Assembly (NCBI RefSeq): GCF_043290135.1
Contig: NC_134707.1
Span: 135,409,319 to 135,473,318 of the forward strand
Source of the DNA: Rhipicephalus microplus
Taxonomy: Eukaryota > Arthropoda > Arachnida > Ixodida > Ixodidae
Direction: 5' to 3'
DNA: 64,000 nucleotides
Both the position numbers and the translations under genes were made by a program. The first letter of the stretch is position 1, and each line of letters opens with the position of its first letter. The notes below the pieces were generated by a model. The model did not search any database and was not told the origin of the DNA. It worked only from the letters and a program-made list of their open reading frames with translations. Positions 1-12,560 of this stretch are shown in pieces.

Positions 1-2356
1 TTTCTAGTTGCAGAGTTTCTAGTTTTGGAGTTTCTAGTTGTGGAGTTTCTATTTGTGGATTTTCTAGTTGTAGAGTCTCTAGTTCTGGAGTTTCTAATTG
101 TGGAGTTTATAGTTGTGGAGTTTCAAGCTGTGGAGTTTCAATTTGCGGAGTTTCTAGTCGTGGAAGTTCTAGTTGTGGGGTTAGTAGTTGCAGAATTTCT
201 AGTTGTGGAATTTGTAGTTGTGGAGTATCTAGTTGTGGAGTTTCTAGTTGTGGAGTGTCTAGTTGTGGAGTTTCAAGATGCGGAATTGACAGGTGTGGAG
301 TTTAGAGTTGTGGAGTTTCTAGTTGTCGGGTTTCTAGTTGCGGAGTTTTTGTTGAGGAGTCTCTAGTTGTTGAGTCTCTAGTTGAGGAGTTTCTATTTGC
401 AGAGTTTCTAGTTGAGGAGTTTCTAGTTGCGGAGTTTCTAGTTGTGGAATTAGTAGTTGCGGAGTTTCTCGATGTGGAGTTTCTAGTTGGGAAGTTTCTA
501 GTTGTGGATTTTTTAGTTGCGGAGTTTCTAGTTGTGTAGTTTCTAGTTGGGAAGTTTCTACGTGAGTTTATAGTTGTGGATTTTCTAGTTGCAGAATAAG
601 AGTTGCAGAGTTTCAAGTTGTGGAGTTTCTAATGGCGGAGTCTCTAGTTGTGGTCTCTCTAGTTGTAGAATTTGTAGTTGTGGAGTATCTAGTTGTGGTG
701 TTTCAAGTTGTGGTGTTTCTATCTGTGGAATTTCTACTTGTGGATTCTTTAGTTGTGGAGTCTTTAGTTGTGGAGTCTTTAGTGTTGGAGTTCCTAGTTG
801 TGGAGTTTCTAGTTATGGAGTGTCTAGTTTAGGAGTTTCTAGTTGTGGAGTTTATAGGTGTGGAGTTTCTAGTTTGAGTTTTTTTTCCGAGTTTCCAGTT
901 GTAGATTTTCTAGTTGCAGAGTTCTTACTTGTGGAGTTTCTTGTTGTGGGGTTTCTATTTGTTGAATTTCTAGCTGAGGAGTTTCTACTTATAGAATCTG
1001 TAGTCTTGGAGTTTCTAGTGGTGTAGTTTCTATATGAGGAGTTTCTAAATGTGAAGTCTCTAGTTGTGCAGTCTCTAGTTGTGGAGTGTCTAGTTGTGGA
1101 GTTTTTAGTTGTGGAGTTTTTAGTTGTGGAATTTCTTGCTGTGGAGTTTCTAGTTGTGAAGTTTCTAGTTGTGGGTTTTCTAGTTGCAGAGTTTCTAGTT
1201 GTGTAGTTTCTAGTTCGGAAGATTCTACTTGAGTTTACAGTTGTGGATTTTTTAGTTGCAGAGTTTCGTGTTGCAGAGTTTTAAGTTGTGGAGTTTCTAG
1301 TTGCGGAGTCTATAGTTGTGGAGTTTTTAGTAGCGGAGTTTCTAGCTGTGGAGTGTCTAGTTGCAGAGTCTCTAGTTGTGCAGGCTCTATTTATGGAGTC
1401 CCTAGTTCTGTAGTTTCTAGTTGTGGAGTTTATGGTTGTGGAGTTTCTAGCTGTGGAGTTTCTAGTCGTGGAGTTTCTAGTTTCAGAGTCTCTAGTTGTG
1501 CAGGCTCTAGTTGTGGAGTCTCTAGTTCTGGTGTTTCTAGTTGTGGAGTTTATAGTTGTGGAGTTTCTAGCTGTGGAGTTTCTAGTTGTGGAGTTTCTAG
1601 TTGCAGAGTTTCTAGTTGTGGAGTTTCTAGTTGTGGAGTTTCTAGTTGCGGAGTTTTCTAGTGTCGGAGTCTGTAGTTGTGGAGTTTCTAGTTGTGGAGT
1701 TTCTCTTTGTGGATTTTCCAGCTATGGAGTTTCTAGTTGCGGAGTTTCTAGTTGCAGAGTTTCTAGTTGCGGAATTTCTAGCTGTGGACTTTCTAGTTGC
1801 GGAGTTTCTAGTTGCAGACTTTCTAGTTGTGGAGTTTCTAGTTGTGAAGTTTGTAGTTGCGGAGTACTAGTTGTGGAGTTTCTAGTTGTGGAGTTTCAAG
1901 ATGCGGAATTGATAGGTGTGGAGTTTCTAGTTGTGGAGTTTCTAGTTGTCGGGTTTCTAGTTGAGGAGTTTTTGATGTGGAGTCCCTGGTTGTGGAGTCT
2001 CTAGTTGTGGAGTTTCTAGTTGCAGAGTTTCTAGTTGCGGAGTTTCTAGTTGTGGAGTCTGTAGTTGTGAAGTCTGCAGTTGTGGAGTTTCTAGTTGTGG
2101 AGTTTTTAGTTAAGGAGTCTCTCGTTGTGGAGTTTCTAGTTGCGAAGTTTCTAGTTGCCGAGTTTCTAGTTGCAAAGTCTCAAGTTGTGGAGTTTCTAGC
2201 TGTGGAGTTTCCAGTGGCGGAGTTTCTAGTTCTGGAGTTTGTAGTTGTGGAGTCTCTAGTTGTGGAGTTTCTAGTTAAGAAGTTTTTAGTTGCGAAGTGT
2301 CAAGTTGTGGAGTTTATAGTTGTGGAGTTTCTAGTGTGGAATTCGTAGTTGTGGGG

Positions 2357-2371
2357 TTCGTAGTTGTCGGG
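2357..2371 (+). other. CENP-B-box-like motif, first of 19 copies
   Basis: TTCGTAGTTGTCGGG fits the CENP-B box core TTCG-N4-A-N2-CGGG in length and spacing, with 8 of 9 fixed bases matching. The central A is T. The same 15 bases start at 6014, 12547, 16993, 21424, 24249, 30514, 31587, 35100, 36173, 38874, 41481, 44506, 47446, 51768, 54469, 57076, 60101 and 63041. In most copies the preceding unit is TTCGTAGTTGTGGGG, the same motif with CGGG changed to GGGG. The motif arises from the satellite unit by substitutions only. Function is inference; no protein evidence is available. Confidence 0.5.
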
Positions 2372-3039
2372 TTTCTAGCTGCGGAGTTTCTAGTCGTGGA
2401 GTTTCTAGTTTCAGAGTCTCTAGTTGTGCAGGCTCTAGTTGTGGAGTCTCTAGTTCTGGAGTTTCTAGTTGCAGAGTTTCTAGTTGTGGAGTTTCTAGTT
2501 GTGGAGTCTGTAGTTGTGGAGTTTCTATTTGTGGATTTTCTAGCTGTGGAGTTTCTAGTTGCGGAGTTTTTAGTTGCAGAGTTTCTAGTTGCGGAATTTC
2601 TAGCTGTGGGGTTTCTAGTTGCGGAGTTTCTAGTTGCAGACTTTCTAGTTGTGGAGTTTCTAGTTGTGGAGTTTCTAGTTGTGGAGTTTCAAGATGCGGA
2701 ATTGATAGGTGTGGAGTTTCTAGTTGTGGAGTTTCTAGTTGTGGAGTTTCTAGTTGTCGGGTTTCTAGTTGCGGAGTTTTTGATGTGGAGTCCCTGGCTG
2801 TGGAGTCTGCAGTTGTGGAGTTTCTAGTTGTGGAGTTTTTAGTTATGGAGTCTCCCGTTGTGGAGTTTTTAGTTGCGAAGTTTCTAGTTGCCGAGTTTCT
2901 AGTTGCAATGTCTAAAGTTGTGGAGTTTCGAGCTGTGGAGTTTCTAGTTGCGGAGTTTCTAGTTGTAGAGTTTCTAGTTGTGGAGTTTCTAGTTGTGGAA
3001 TTTGTAGTTGTGTAGTATCTAGTTGTGGTGTTTCAAGTT

Positions 3040-6000
3040 GTGGAGTTTCTAGCTGTGGAGTTTCTATTTGCGGAGTTTCTATTTGCGGAGTTTCTAGTCG
3101 TGAAGTTTCTAGTTGTGGAGTTAGTAGTTGCAGAGTTTCTAGTTGTGGAATTTGTAGTTGTGGAGTATCTAGTTGTGGAGTTTCTATTTGTGGAGTTTCT
3201 AGTTGTGGAGTGTCTAGTTGTAGAGTTTCAAGATGCGGAATTGATAGGGGTGGAGTTTCGAGTTGTGGAGTTTCTAGTTGTCGGGTTTCTAGTTGCGGAG
3301 TTTTTGTTGTGGAGTCTCTAGTTGTGGAGTCTCTAGTTGAGGAGTTTCTATTTGCAGAGTTTCTAGTTGAGGAGTTTCTAGTTGCGGAGTTTCTAGTTGT
3401 AGAATTTGTAGTTGCGGAGTTTCTCGATGTGGAGTTTCTAGTTGGGAAATTTCTAGTTGTGTATTTTCTAGTTGCGGAGTTTCTAGTTGTGTAGTTTCTA
3501 GTTGGGAAGTTTCTACGTGAGTTTATAGTTGTGGATTTTCTAGTTGCAGAATTAAGAGTTGCAGAGTTTTAAGTTTTGGAGTTTCTAGTGGCGGAGTCTC
3601 TAGTTGTGGAGTCTCTAGTTGTGGAATTTGTAGTTGTGGAGTATCTAGTTGTGGTGTTTCAAGTTGTGGTGTTTCTATCTGTGGAGTTTCTACTTGTGGA
3701 GTGTTTAGTTGTGGAGTCTTTAGTGTTGGAGTTGCTAGTTGTGGAGTTTCTAGTTGTGGAGTGTCTAGTTGATGAGTTTCTAGTTGTGGAGTTTATAGGT
3801 GTGGTGTTTCTAGTTGGAGTTTTCTTTCCGAGTTTCTAGTTTTAGATTTTCTAGTTGCAGAGTTCCTACTTGTGGAGTTTCTTGTTGTGGGGTTTCTATT
3901 TGTTGAATTTCTAGCTGTGGAGTTTCTACTTATAGAATCTCTAGTCGTGGAGTTTCTAGTTGTGTAGTTCTATATGAGGAAATTCTAAATGTGAAGTCTC
4001 TAGTTGTGCAGTCTCTAGTTGTGGAGTTTCTAGTTGTGGAGTTTTTAGTTGTGGAGTTTTTAGTTGTGGAGTTTCTTGTTGTGGAGTTTCTAGTTGTTAA
4101 GTTTCTAGTTGTGGATTTTCTAGTTACGGAGTTTCTAGTTGTGTAGTTTCTAGTTGGGAAGATTCTACTTGAGTTTACAGTTGTGGATTTTTTAGTTGCA
4201 GAGTTTCGTGTTGCAGAGTTTCAAGAGTTGGAGTTTCTAGTTGCGGAGTTTATAGTTGGGGAGTTTTTAGTTGTGGAGTTTCTAGCTGTGGAGTTTCTAG
4301 CTGTGGAGTTTCTAGTCGTGGAGTTTCTAGTTGCAGGGTCTCTAGTTGGGCAGGCTCTAGTTGTGGAGTCTCTAGTTCTTGTGTTTCTAGTTGTGGAGTT
4401 TAGAGTTGTGGAGTTTCTAGCTGTGGAGTTTCTAGTTGTGGAGTTTCTAGTTGCAGAGTTTCTAGTTGTGGAGTTTCTAGTTGTAGAGTTTCTAGTTGCG
4501 GAGTTTTCTAGTTGCGGAGTCTGTAGTTGTGGAGTTTCTAGTTGTGGAGTTTCTATTTGTGAATTTTCTAGCTTTGGAGTTTCTAGTTGCGGAGTTTCAT
4601 GTCAGAGTTTCTAGTTGCGGAATTTCTAGCTGTGGAGTTTCTAGCGGTGGAGTTTCTAGTTGCAGAGTCTCTAGTTGTGCAGGCTCTAGTTGTGTAGTCT
4701 CTGGTTCTGAAGTTTCTAGTTGTGGAGTTTATAGTTGTGGAGTTTCTAGCTGTGGAGTTTCTAGTTGCGGAGTTTCTAGTTGCAGAGTTTATAGTTGTGG
4801 AGTTTTTAGTTATGGAGTCTCTCGTTGTGGAGTTTCTAGTTGCGAAGTTTCTAGTTGCCGAGTTTCTAGTTGCAAAGTCTAAAGTTGTGGAGTTTCGAGC
4901 TGTGGAGTTTCTAGTTGCGGGTTTTCTAGTTGTGGAGTTTCTAGTTGTGGAGTTTCTAGTTGTGGAATTTGTAGTTGTGGAGTATCTAGTTGGGGTGTTT
5001 CAAGTTGTGGAGTTTCTAGTTATGGAGTTTCTAGTTGCGGAGTTTTTAGTTGGTGAGTTTCTAGTTGCCGTGTTTCTAAATGCGAAGTCTCAAGTTGTGG
5101 TGTTTCTATATGTGGAGTTTCTAGTTGTAGAGTCTCTAGTTGTGGAGTTCCTAGTTGTGGAGTTTCTAGATGTGGAGTGCCTAGTTGTGGAGTTTCTGGT
5201 TTTGGAGTTTCTAGGTGTTGAGTTTCTAGTTGGAGTTTTAGTTTTCGAGTTTCTAGTTGTAGATTTTCTATTTGCAGAGTTTCTAGTTGTGGAGTTTCTA
5301 GTTGGGGGGTTTCTAGTTGTGGAGTTTCTACTTATGGAATCTCTAGTCATGGAGTTTCTAGTCGTGGAGTTTCTAGTTGCAGAGTCTCTAGTTGTGCAGG
5401 CTCTAGTTGTGGAGTCTCTAGTTCTGGTGTTTCTAGTTGTGGAGTTTATAGTTGTGGAGTTTCTAGCTGCGGAGTTTCTAGTTTTGGAGTTTCTAGTTGC
5501 AGAGTTTCTAGTTGTGGAGTTTCTAGTTGTGGAGTTTCTTGTTGCGGAGTTTTCTAGTTACGGAGTCTGTAGTTGTGGAGTTTCTAGTTGTGGAGTTTCT
5601 ATTTGTGGATTTTCTAGCTGTGGAGTTTCTAGTTGCGGAGTTTCTAGTTGCAGAGATTCTGAATGCGGTATATCTAGCTGTGGAGTTTCTAGTTGCGGAG
5701 TTTCTAGTTGTGGAGTTTCTAGTTTTGGAGTTTGTAGTTGCGGAGTACTAGTTGTGGAGTTTCTAGTTGTGGAGTTTCTAGTTGTGGAGTTTCTAGTGGT
5801 GGAGTTTCAAGATGCGGAATTGATAGGTGTGGAGTTTCTAGTTGTGGAGTTTCTAGTTGTGGAATTTGTAGTTGTGGAGTATCTAGTTGTGGTGTTTCAA
5901 GTTGTGGAGTTTCTAGTTATGGAGTTTCTAGTTGCGGAGTTTCTAGTTGCGAAGTGTCAAGTTGTAGAGTTTATTGTTGTGGAGTTTCTAGTGTGGAATT

Positions 6001-6295
6001 CGTAGTTGTGGGGTTCGTAGTTGTCGGGTTTCTAGTTGCGGAGTTTCTAGTCGTGGAGTTTCTAGTTGCAGAGTCTCTAGTTGTGCAGGCTCTAGTTGTG
6101 GAGTCTCTAGTTCTGGAGTTTCTAGTTGTGGAGTTTATAGTTGTGGAGTTTCTGGCTGTGGAGTTTCTATTTGCGGAGTTTCTAGTTGCAGAGTTTCTAG
6201 TTGTGGAGTTTCTAGTTGTGGAGTTTCTAGTTGCGGAGTTTTCTAGTTGCGGAGTCTGTAGTTGTGGAGTTTCTAGTTGTGGAGTTTCTATTTGT
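3040..6295 (+). repeat. Dispersed 3.3-kb block, copy 1
   Basis: It is homologous to about 13972-17274 at offsets of 10,932, 10,904, 10,919, 10,934 and 10,979 bp in succession. The steps are mostly whole 15-bp units, which indicates slippage since duplication. Start and end are approximate because neighbouring units look alike. Confidence 0.75.
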
Positions 6296-7607
6296 GGATT
6301 TTCTAGCTGTGGAGTTTCTAGTTGCAGAGTTTTTAGTTGCAGAGTTTTTAGTTGCGGAATTTCTAGCTGTGGAGTTTCTAGTTGCGGAGTTTCTAGTTGC
6401 AGACTTTATAGTTGTGGAGTTTCTAGTTGTGGAGTTTCTAGTTGTGGAGTTTCAAGATGCGGAATTGATAGGTGTGGAGTTTCTAGTTGTGGTGTTTCTA
6501 GTTGTGGAGTTTCTAGTTGTCGGGTTTCTAGTTGTGGAGTTTTTGATGTGGAATCCCTGGTTGTGGAGTCTGCAGTTGTGGAGTTTCTAGTTGTGGAGTT
6601 TTTAGTTATGGAGTCTCTCGTTGTGGAGTTTTTAGTTGCGAAGTTTCTAGTTGCCGAGTTTCTAGTTGCAAAGTCTAAAGTTGTGGAGTTTCGAGCTGTG
6701 GAGTTTCTAGTTGCGGAGTTTCTAGTTGTGGAGTTTCTAGTTGTGGAGTTTCTAGTTGTGGAATTTGTAGTTGTGGAGTATCTAGTTGTGGTGTTTCAAG
6801 TTGTGGAGTTTCTAGCTGTGGAGTTTCTATTTGCGGAGTTTCTATTTGCGGAGTTTCTAGTCGTGAAGTTTCTAGTTGTGGAGTTAGTAGTTGCAGAGTT
6901 TCTAGTGATGGAATTTGTAGTTGAGGAGTATCTAGTTGTGGAGTTTCTAGTTGTGGAGTTTCTAGTTGTGGAGTGTCTAGTTGTAGAGTTTCAAGATGCG
7001 GAATTGATAGGTGTGGAGTTTCGAGTTGTGGAGTTTCTAGTTGTCGTGTTTCTAGCTGCGGAGTTTTTGTTGTGGAGTCTCTAGTTGTGGAGTCTCTAGT
7101 TGAGGAGTTTCTATTTGCAGAGTTTCTAGTTGAGGAGTTTCTAGTTGCGGGGTTTCTAGTTGTGGAATTTGTAGTTGCGGAGTTTCTCGATGTGGAGTTT
7201 CTAGTTGGGAAGTTTCTACGTGAGTTTATAGTTGTGGATTTTCTAGTTGCAGAATTAAGAGTTGCAGAGTTTCAAGTTGTGGAGTTTCTAGTGGCGGAGT
7301 CTCTAGTTGTGAGGGCTCTAGTTGTGGAATTTGTAGTTGTGGAGTATCTAGTTGTGGTGTTTCAAGTTGTGGTGTTTCTATCTGTGGAGTTTCTACTTGT
7401 GGAGTCTTTAGTTGTGGAGTCTTTTTGGGGAGTCTTTAGTGTTGGAGTTCCTAGTTGTGGAGTTTCTAGTTGTGGAGTGTCTAGTTGAGGAGTTTCTAGT
7501 TGTGGAGTTTATAGGTGTGGAGTTTCTAGTTGGAGTTTTTTTTCCGAGTTTCTAGTTGTGGATTTTCTAGTTGCAGAGTTCCTACTTGTGGAGTTTCTAG
7601 TTGTGGG

Positions 7608-9299
7608 GTTTCTATTTGTTGAATTTCTAGCTGTGGAGTTTCTACTTATAGAATCTCTAGTCGTGGAGTTTCTTGTTGTGTAGTTTCTGTATGAGAAGTT
7701 TCAAAATTGAAGTCTCAGGTTGTGCAGTCTCTAGTTGTGCAGGCTCTAGTTGTGGAGTCTCTAGTTCTGGAGTTTCTATTTGTGGAGTTTATATTTGTGG
7801 AGTTTCTAGCTGTGGAGTTTCTATTTGCGGAGTTTCTAGTTGCAGAGTTTCTAGTTGTGTAGTTTCTAGTTGGGAAGATTCTACTTGAGTTTACAGTTGT
7901 GGATTTTTTAGTTGCAGAGTTTCGTGTTGCAGAGTTTCAAGTTGTGGAGTTTCTAGTTGCGGAGTCCATAGTTGTGGAGTTTTTAGTTGCGGAGTTTCTA
8001 GCTGTGGAGTTTCTTGTTGCAGAGTCTCTAGTTGTGCAGACTCTAGTTGTGGAGTCTCTAGTTCTGGAGTTTCTAGTTGTGGAGTTTATGGTTGTGGAGT
8101 TTCTAGCTGTGGAGTTTCTAGTTGCAGAGTTTCTAGTTGCAGAGGCTCTAGTTGCGGACTTTGTAGCTGTGGAGTTTTTAGTTGCAGACTTTCTAGTTGT
8201 GGAGTTTCTAGTTGTGGAGTTTCTAGTTGCGGAGTTTCTAGTTGTGGAGTTTTTGATGTGGAGTCCCTGGTTGTGGAGTCTCTAGTTTTGGAGTTTCTAG
8301 TTGCAGAGTTTCTAGTTGCGGAGTTTCTAGTTGTGGAGTCTGTAGTTGTGGAGTCTGCAGTTGTGGAGTTTCTAGTTGTGGAGTTTTTAGTTATGGAGTC
8401 TCTCGTTGTGGAGTTTCTAGTTGCGAAGTTTCTAGTTGCCGAGTTTCTAGTTGCAAAGTCTAAAGTTGTGGAGTTTCGAGCTGTGGAGTTCCTAGTTGCG
8501 GAGTTTCTAGTTGTGGAATTTGTAGTTGTGGAGTATCTTGTTGTGGTGTTTCAAGTTGTGGAGTTTCTAGTTATGGAGTTTCTAGTTGCGGAGTTTCTAG
8601 TTGGCGAGTTTCTAGTTGCCGTGTTTCCAAATGCGAAGTCTCAAGTTGTGGTGTTTCTATCTTGGAGTTTCTAGTTGTAGAGTCTCTAGTTGTGGAGTTC
8701 CTAGTTGTGGAGTTTCTAGTTGTGGAGTGTCTAGTTGCGGAGTTTCTGGTTTTTTGAGTTTCTAGGTGTTGAGTTTTTAGTTGGAGTTTTAGTTTTCGAG
8801 TTTCTAGTTGTAGATTTTCTAGTTGCAAAGTTTCTAGTTGTGGAGTTTCTAGTTGTTGAATTTCTAGCTGTGGAGTTTCTACTTATGGAATCTCTAGTCA
8901 TGGAGTTTCTAGTTGTGGAGTTTTTAGTTGTGGAGTTTTTAGTTGTGGAGTTTTTAGTTGTGGAGTTTCCTGTTGTGGAGTTTCTAGTTGTGAAGTTTCT
9001 ATTTGCGGATTTTCTAGTTGCGGAGTTTCTAGTTGCAGAGCTTCTAGTTGTGTAGTTTCTTGTTGGGAAGTTTCTACTTGAATTTATAGTTGTGGATTTT
9101 CTAGTTGCAGAGTTTCGTGTTGCAGAGTTTCAAGTTGTGGAGTTTCTAGTTGCGGAGTCTATAGTTGTGGAGTTTCTAGTTGTGGAGTTTCTAGCTGTGG
9201 AGTTTCTAGTTGCAGAGTCTCTAGTTGTGCAGGCTCTAGTTGTGGAGTCTCTAGTTCTGAAGTTTCTAGTTGTGGAGTTTCTAGTTGTGGAGTTTCTAG
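7608..9299 (+). repeat. 1.7-kb repeat block, copy 1
   Basis: This block recurs at 9531-11220 with an offset of 1,923 bp, falling to 1,921 bp. It contains the distinctive variant run TTTCAAAATTGAAGTCTC (near 7698). The spacer at 9300-9530 is a differently arranged stretch of the same 15-mer, resembling 17340-17590. Confidence 0.85.
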
Positions 9300-9530
9300 T
9301 TGTCGGGTTTCTAGTTGCGGAGTTTTTGATGTGGAGTCCCTGGCTGTGGAGTCTGCAGTTGTGGAGTTTCTAGTTGTGGAGTTTTTAGTTATGGAGTCTC
9401 TCGTTGTGGAGTTTTTAGTTGCGAAGTTTCTAGTTGCCGAGTTTCTAGTTGCAAAGTCTAAAGTTGTGGAGTTTCGAGCTGTGGAGTTTCTAGTTGCGGA
9501 GTTTCTAGTTGTGGAGTTTCTAGTTGTGGA

Positions 9531-11220
9531 GTTTCTATTTGTTGAATTTCTAGCTGTGGAGTTTCTACTTATAGAATCTCTAGTCGTGGAGTTTCTTGTT
9601 GTGTAGTTTCTGTATGAGAAGTTTCAAAATTGAAGTCTCAGGTTGTGCAGTCTCTAGTTGTGCGGGCTCTAGTTGTGGAGTCTCTAGTTCTGGAGTTTCT
9701 ATTTGTGGAGTTTATATTTGTGGAGTTTCTAGCTGTGGAGTTTCTATTTGCGGAGTTTCTAGTTGCAGAGTTTCTAGTTGTGTAGTTTCTAGTTGGGAAG
9801 ATTCTACTTGAGTTTACAGTTGTGGATTTTTTAGTTGCAGAGTTTCGTGTTGCAGAGTTTCAAGTTGTGGAGTTTCTAGTTGCGGAGTCCATAGTTGTGG
9901 AGTTTTTAGTTGCGGAGTTTCTAGCTGTGGAGTTTCTAGTTGCAGAGTCTCTAGTTGTGCAGACTCTAGTTGTGGAGTCTCTAGTTCTGGAGTTTCTAGT
10001 TGTGGAGTTTATGGTTGTGGAGTTTCTAGCTGTGGAGTTTCTAGTTGCAGAGTTTCTAGTTGCAGAGGCTCTAGTTGCGGACTTTGTAGCTGTGGAGTTT
10101 TTAGTTGCAGACTTTCTAGTTGTGGAGTTTCTAGTTGTGGAGTTTCTAGTTGCGGAGTTTCTAGTTGTGGAGTTTTTGATGTGGAGTCCCTGGTTGTGGA
10201 GTCTCTAGTTTTGGAGTTTCTAGTTGCAGAGTTTCTAGTTGCGGAGTTTCTAGTTGTGGAGTCTGTAGTTGTGGAGTCTGCAGTTGTGGAGTTTCTAGTT
10301 GTGGAGTTTTTAGTTATGGAGTCTCTCGTTGTGGAGTTTCTAGTTGCGAAGTTTCTAGTTGCCGAGTTTCTAGTTGCAAAGTCTAAAGTTGTGGAGTTTC
10401 GAGCTGTGGAGTTCCTAGTTGCGGAGTTTCTAGTTGTGGAATTTGTAGTTGTGGAGTATCTTGTTGTGGTGTTTCAAGTTGTGGAGTTTCTAGTTATGGA
10501 GTTTCTAGTTGCGGAGTTTCTAGTTGGCGAGTTTCTAGTTGCCGTGTTTCCAAATGCGAAGTCTCAAGTTGTGGTGTTTCTATCTTGAAGTTTCTAGTTG
10601 TAGAGTCTCTAGTTGTGGAGTTCCTAGTTGTGGAGTTTCTAGTTGTGGAGTGTCTAGTTGCGGAATTTCTGGTTTTGGAGTTTCTAGGTGTTGAGTTTTA
10701 GTTGGAGTTTTAGTTTTCGAGTTTCTAGTTGTAGATTTTCTAGTTGCAAAGTTTCTAGTTGTGGAGTTTCTAGTTGTTGAATTTCTAGCTGTGGAGTTTC
10801 TACTTATGGAATCTCTAGTCATGGAGTTTCTAGTTGTGGAGTTTTTAGTTGTGGAGTTTTTAGTTGTGGAGTTTTTAGTTGTGGAGTTTCCTGTTGTGGA
10901 GTTTCTAGTTGTGAAGTTTCTATTTGCGGATTTTCGAGTTGCGGAGTTTCTAGTTGCAGAGCTTCTAGTTGTGTAGTTTCTTGTTGGGAAGTTTCTACTT
11001 GAGTTTATAGTTGTGGATTTTCTAGTTGCAGAGTTTCGTGTTGCAGAGTTTCAAGTTGTGGAGTTTCTAGTTGCGGAGTCTATAGTTGTGGAGTTTCTAG
11101 TTGTGGAGTTTCTAGCTGTGGAGTTTCTAGTTGCAGAGTTTCTAGTTGTGCAGGCTCTAGTTGTGGAGTCTCTAGTTCTGAAGTTTCTAGTTGTGGAGTT
11201 TCTAGTTGTGGAGTTTCTAG
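9531..11220 (+). repeat. 1.7-kb repeat block, copy 2
   Basis: It matches 7608-9299 with a few substitutions and small indels, for example a CTTGGAGTT to CTTGAAGTT change near 10587. From 9932 to 11761 it is also homologous to 12561-14375. Confidence 0.85.
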
Positions 11221-12560
11221 CTGTGGAGTTTCTAGTTGCGGAGTTTCTAGTTGCACAGTTTCTAGTTTTGGAGTTTCTAGTTGTGGAGTTTCTATTTGTG
11301 GATTTTCTAGCTGTAGAGTCTCTAGTTCTGGAGTTTCTAGTTGTGGAGTTTATAGTTGTGGAGTTTCTAGCCGTGGAGTTTCTATTTGCGGAGTTTCTAT
11401 TTGTGGAGTTTCTAGTCGTGGATTTTCTAGTTGTGGAGTTAGTAGTTGCAGAGTTTCTAGTTGTGGAATTTGTAGTTGTGGAGTATCTAGTTGTGGAGTT
11501 TCTAGTTGTGGAGTTTCTAGTTGTGGAGTGTCTAGTTGTGGAGTTTCAAGATGCGGAATTGATAGGTGTGGAGTTTAGAGTTGTGGAGTTTCTAGTTGTC
11601 GGGTTTCTAGTTGCGGAGTTTTTGTTGTGGAGTCTCTAGTTGTGAAGTCTCTAGTTGAGGAGTTTCTATTTGCAGAGTTTCTAGTTGAGGAGTTTCTAGT
11701 TGCGGAGTTTCTAGTTGTGGAATTTGTAGTTGCGGAGTATCTCGATGTGGAGTTTCTAGTTGTGGGGTTTCTAGTTGTTGAAATTCTAGTTGTGGAGTTT
11801 CTACTTATGGAATCTCTAGTCATGGAGTTTCTAGTCGTGGAGTTTCTAGTTGCAGAGTCTCTAGTTGTGCAGGCTCTAGTTGTGGAGTCTCTAGTTCTGG
11901 TGTTTCTAGTTGTGGAGTTTATAGTTGTGGAGTTTCTAGCTGCGGAGTTTCTAGTTTTGGAGTTTCTAGTTGCAGAGTTTCTAGTTGTGGAGTTTCTAGT
12001 TGTGGAGTTTCTTGTTGCGGAGTTTTCTAGTTACGGAGTCTGTAGTTGTGGAGTTTCTAGTTGTGGAGTTTCAATTTGTGGATTTTCTAGCTGTGGAGTT
12101 TCTAGTTGCGGAGTTTCTAGTTGCAGAGTTTCTAAATGCGGTATATCTAGCTGTGGAGTTTCTAGTTGCGGAGTTTCTAGTTGCAGACTTTCTAGTTGTG
12201 GAGTTTCTAGTTGTGGAGTTGGTAGTTGCGGAGGACTAGTTGTGGAGTTCCTAGTTGTGGAGTTTCTAGTTGTGGAGTTTCTAGTGGTGGAGTTTCAAGA
12301 TGCGGAATTGATAGGTGTGGAGTTTCTAGTTGTGGAGTTTCTAGTTGCAGTGTTTCTAGTTTTGGAGTTTCTAGTTGTGGAGTTTCTAGTTGTGGAATTT
12401 GTAGTTGTGGAGTATCTAGTTGTGGTGTTTCAAGTTGTGGAGTTTCTAGTTATGGAGTTTCTAGTTGCGGAGTTTCTAGTTGCGAAGTGTCAAGTTGTGG
12501 AGTTTATTGTTGTGGAGTTTCTAGTGTGGAATTCGTAGTTGTGGGGTTCGTAGTTGTCGG

